Assembly (NCBI RefSeq): GCF_013041605.1
Contig: NZ_JABEQC010000011.1
Location: 62,001-126,000 of the forward strand
Source of the DNA: Vibrio plantisponsor
GTDB taxonomy: Bacteria; Pseudomonadota; Gammaproteobacteria; Enterobacterales; Vibrionaceae
Length of the DNA stretch: 64,000 nucleotides
Direction: 5' to 3'
Shown: piece by piece, positions 61,735 through 64,000 of the stretch
Layout: every line of letters starts with the position of its first letter
How positions within the stretch are numbered: position 1 is the stretch's first letter
The notes under the pieces: generated by a model
The model's database searches: none
What the model was told of the DNA's origin: nothing
What the model saw: only the letters and a program-made list of their open reading frames with translations
Program-made: the position numbers and the translations under genes

Positions 61735-61834
61735 AACCCGTATCTTCCTTCTGGTTATCACTGCTTATCACGAGGTAATGGTTGCGTGGAATAGACGCCA
61801 TTACTTCGTAAGTTCGAGATTATTTAAAGAGGAA

Positions 61835-61855
61835 GTAGGTGGAGTCACCACCTAC
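61835..61855 (-). promoter_or_regulatory. Hairpin between coaBC and slmA
   Basis: GTAGGTGG-AGTCA-CCACCTAC, a perfect 8-bp stem 10 bases downstream of the coaBC stop. The minus-strand sequence after it is CTTCCTCTTT, so termination would be weak. Confidence 0.6.
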
Positions 61856-61864
61856 GATTTGCGT

Positions 61865-63097
61865 TTAACTGTCCGTTTTATTGATGAAGCTGTTTATCAG
61901 CAGCATTAAAGCGCTTGCCAGTTCAGCTTTGCTTGCTAGTGGCAGTGCTTGTTCGCCTTGTCGCCAATAGACGGTTAATGCGTTGTCATCACTATTAAAA
62001 CCTTGGCCTTCGACAGATACGTCGTTAGCACAGATCATATCGAGGTTTTTGCTGGTTAACTTACCGCGTGCGTATTGCTCCACGTTTTGCGTTTCAGCAG
62101 CGAAGCCGACCGTAAAAGGACGCTTTTCTGTTAAAGCCGCAACGGAAGCGACGATGTCAGGGTTTTTAACCATAGTGATGGTAAGGGTGTCGTTGTCACC
62201 CGTTTTCTTAATTTTTTGTTCAGCGACTTGTTCTGGACGGTAATCTGCTACTGCCGCACAAGCAATAAATACATCATGTTCTGTCGCGGCTTGCATCACA
62301 GCATCATGCATATCCAGCGCGCTCTCTACATTAATACGTTTTACTTGTTCTGGCGTAGCCAAACTTACAGGGCCAGAGACTAAAGTCACTTGCGCGCCCA
62401 TTCTTGCTGCTACGTCTGCAATTGCAAACCCCATTTTGCCAGAACTGTGATTGGTCACGTAACGAACAGGGTCAAGTGCTTCACGAGTTGGACCTGCGGT
62501 GATCAGTATGCGTTTCCCATCTAACGGTTTTTCAGTTGATAGGAGGTTTGGACCAAAGAATGCTTCACAGTGATGAACTAAATCCATCGGTTCTAACATG
62601 CGGCCTTTACCCACATCACCACATGCTTGTTGACCAGAAGCCGGTCCCCAAATCATTGCGCCACGACGAGCAAGGGTCACTAGGTTTTCCTGAGTTGCAA
62701 GATTGCCGTACATTTGCTGATTCATGGCTGGAGAAACTGCAACAGGGGCGTCCGTCGCCAATACTAAAGTGGTCAACAAATCATTACCCATACCAGCAGC
62801 CATGCGTGCAATAAGATCAGCGGTCGCTGGTGCAAGCAGCACTAAGTCTGCCCATTTAGCCAGCTCAATGTGACTCATTGATGCTTCTGCACTCGGGTCA
62901 AGCAAGCTGTAAGAAACGGGATTGCCGGAGACGGCTTGCATAGTAAGTGGCGTAATGAACTCACGCGCAGCATCAGTCATTACTACTTGAACTTGTGCGC
63001 CACGCTCAATCAAACGTCGCGTTAATTCTGCGCATTTGTAGGCGGCGATGCCCCCACTGATGCCAAGCAGAATTTTTTTTCCTGCCAAAGTTTGCAT
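61865..63097 (-). CDS. coaBC: Bifunctional phosphopantothenoylcysteine decarboxylase/synthetase
   Basis: The 410-residue protein joins the two middle steps of coenzyme A synthesis. The N-terminal CoaC flavoprotein half has [11 protein letters not shown], the catalytic histidine in [20 protein letters not shown] and the cysteine loop [12 protein letters not shown]. The C-terminal CoaB half has [20 protein letters not shown] and [10 protein letters not shown]. It is divergent from a chemoreceptor gene on the right. Confidence 0.97.
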   Translation of the reverse strand: MQTLAGKKILLGISGGIAAYKCAELTRRLIERGAQVQVVMTDAAREFITPLTMQAVSGNPVSYSLLDPSAEASMSHIELAKWADLVLLAPATADLIARMAAGMGNDLLTTLVLATDAPVAVSPAMNQQMYGNLATQENLVTLARRGAMIWGPASGQQACGDVGKGRMLEPMDLVHHCEAFFGPNLLSTEKPLDGKRILITAGPTREALDPVRYVTNHSSGKMGFAIADVAARMGAQVTLVSGPVSLATPEQVKRINVESALDMHDAVMQAATEHDVFIACAAVADYRPEQVAEQKIKKTGDNDTLTITMVKNPDIVASVAALTEKRPFTVGFAAETQNVEQYARGKLTSKNLDMICANDVSVEGQGFNSDDNALTVYWRQGEQALPLASKAELASALMLLINSFINKTDS

Positions 63098-63224
63098 TCT
63101 GGATTCCTCAAAAAATCTGCGGGTTATGTTAGCACAACTCCCAGAATATGTATGAGCTGTGTCAACTTAACAATCCACACTGGCGGAATATATGAGATTT
63201 TGCTTACACATCGGCGAGATTTTC

Positions 63225-63252
63225 TTTAAGAAAAGGCTCCTCCGGAAGATAA
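63225..63252 (+). promoter_or_regulatory. Possible sigma-28 (FliA) promoter of the chemoreceptor gene
   Basis: TTTAAG (63225-63230) and GAAGATAA (63245-63252) loosely resemble the FliA consensus TAAA-N15-GCCGATAA with a spacer of 14. Chemoreceptor genes are often FliA-dependent. The match is imperfect. Confidence 0.3.
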
Positions 63253-63303
63253 TGTTTTATGTATCAATAAAACCAATATAAAAAATTAGACGCTGGAGCA
63301 CCT

Positions 63304-64000
63304 ATGTTTCGTTCGATGAGAAGTCGTACCAAGTTGTTATTACTAACTGTTATTCCGTTAGTTGTGATAACCAGTGTTAGTTCTATGGTGTATTACTGGA
63401 TAGGGATGAACAGTTTGCAACAAGAGCTGACTCAATATCGTGAGCAGTTAGTTAACAACCGTAAGCAAGAGCTAAAAGCCTACCTAATGATGGGTGTGAC
63501 GGCGGTTAAGTCTCTTTATGAAGAAGACAGCAGCGCTGAAAACAAAGCGTTAGCAAAGGAAATCTTAAAATCGATGCGCTTTGAAAGTGATGGTTACTTT
63601 TTTGCGTACGATTCAAAAGGTGTGAATACCCTTCACGCAATGAATCCATCACTGGAAGGCAAAAACCTATACGGACTAAAAGATGAGAATGGTGTCCCTG
63701 TTATTGCCGGTTTGATTGATGCGGCTAAAACGGGTGATGGTTTCTTATACTTCTCCTGGCAAAAACCTTCGATTAAGGCTCAAGCACCAAAGTTAGGTTA
63801 TGCAGAATATTTACCGAAGTGGGATTGGGTATTAGGTACAGGTATTTACATCGATGATATCGATACTCAGCTTGCCGAATATCAAACACAGCGCTTGGCT
63901 GTTTTGCATGATCAAACCTTTTCAGCGGTGGGTCTGTCTTTCCTAGGCTTGTTGATTACTAGTTTGATTGTGAGTTTGCTTGTGGCTCGTGGTGTAGCAC
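63304..64000 (+). CDS. Methyl-accepting chemotaxis protein with single Cache domain (partial)
   Basis: The first 232 codons of a chemoreceptor run off the right edge. TM1 lies at about 10-30. A periplasmic sCache_2 domain follows (about 35-200) with RFESDGYFFAYDSKGVNTLHAMN (in part SDGYFFAYDSKG), LEGKN, PKLGYAEYLPKWDWVLGTGIY, the standard pattern. TM2 begins near 212. The ATG at 63304 has TGGAG 8 bases upstream. Single-Cache receptors often sense short organic acids; the ligand is unknown. Vibrio cholerae has a chemoreceptor gene (VC0216) at the same place beside coaBC. The HAMP and signalling domains are outside the window. Confidence 0.93.
   Translation, partial: MFRSMRSRTKLLLLTVIPLVVITSVSSMVYYWIGMNSLQQELTQYREQLVNNRKQELKAYLMMGVTAVKSLYEEDSSAENKALAKEILKSMRFESDGYFFAYDSKGVNTLHAMNPSLEGKNLYGLKDENGVPVIAGLIDAAKTGDGFLYFSWQKPSIKAQAPKLGYAEYLPKWDWVLGTGIYIDDIDTQLAEYQTQRLAVLHDQTFSAVGLSFLGLLITSLIVSLLVARGVA

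Overview
The window is chromosomal DNA of a Vibrio or very close relative. Support comes from the conserved order of housekeeping genes (polA-spf-engB; yihI-hemN; hemCDXY divergent from cyaA; cyaY/lptM-lysA-dapF-yigA-xerC-yigB; rph-pyrE; two late lipid A acyltransferases-slmA-coaBC), from protein sequences close to known Vibrio orthologs, and from a near-identical Spot 42 RNA. Genes are dense, with short intergenic regions and many clear hairpin/T-run terminators. I see no rRNA, tRNA, insertion sequence, prophage, integron cassette or CRISPR array.

Region 1 (1-31 kb) is mostly core. It holds the end of polA, Spot 42, a second likely sRNA, engB, a cytochrome c4, a GGA-rich CsrB/CsrC-type RNA at the place where E. 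coli carries csrC, a methyltransferase, yihI, hemN, the heme operon hemCDXY, cyaA with a TTG start and a conserved CRP site, cyaY, and the lptM-lysA-dapF-yigA-xerC-yigB operon. A FIST-GGDEF-EAL protein, a DTW-domain tRNA-modification enzyme, a lipoprotein, an EVE protein, yigL, pldB and an EAL-HDOD protein follow. Next is a four-gene arsenate-resistance operon: arsR, a GAPDH, a dual-specificity-type phosphatase and arsJ. The GAPDH/ArsJ pair is the known route that makes and exports 1-arseno-3-phosphoglycerate; the phosphatase between them is the unexplained part.

Region 2 (30.7-38 kb) is a patchwork of small membrane and accessory genes: an acyltransferase, DUF2500, a membrane-anchored protein with an R-x4-H motif like DUF4145/HEPN proteins, a 26-residue membrane peptide gene with a strong ribosome-binding site, an AT-rich gene-poor stretch, a YhhN-type protein, YecH, YhgN, and a divergent AraC regulator/MATE pair.

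Region 3 (38-56.4 kb) is a carbohydrate locus that looks dedicated to beta-glucosides or beta-gluco-oligosaccharides. It has a LamB-type porin, a chemoreceptor, a LacI regulator, a complete ABC importer (binding protein, two permeases, ATPase), a GH1 beta-glucosidase, a GH94 phosphorylase, a divergently transcribed aldose-1-epimerase-like protein, a 1025-residue GH116 enzyme and a second LacI regulator. Putative operators and a CRP site link porin and transporter control. The sequence thus encodes sensing, outer-membrane entry, active uptake, and both hydrolytic and phosphorolytic cleavage. The GH116 enzyme and the exact substrate are the most interesting unknowns.

Region 4 (56.5-64 kb) returns to core genes: yicC, rph, a pyrE attenuator, pyrE, two lipid A secondary acyltransferases, slmA, coaBC, and the first 232 codons of a single-Cache chemoreceptor. 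dut, which lies between coaBC and slmA in E. coli, is absent from that position.
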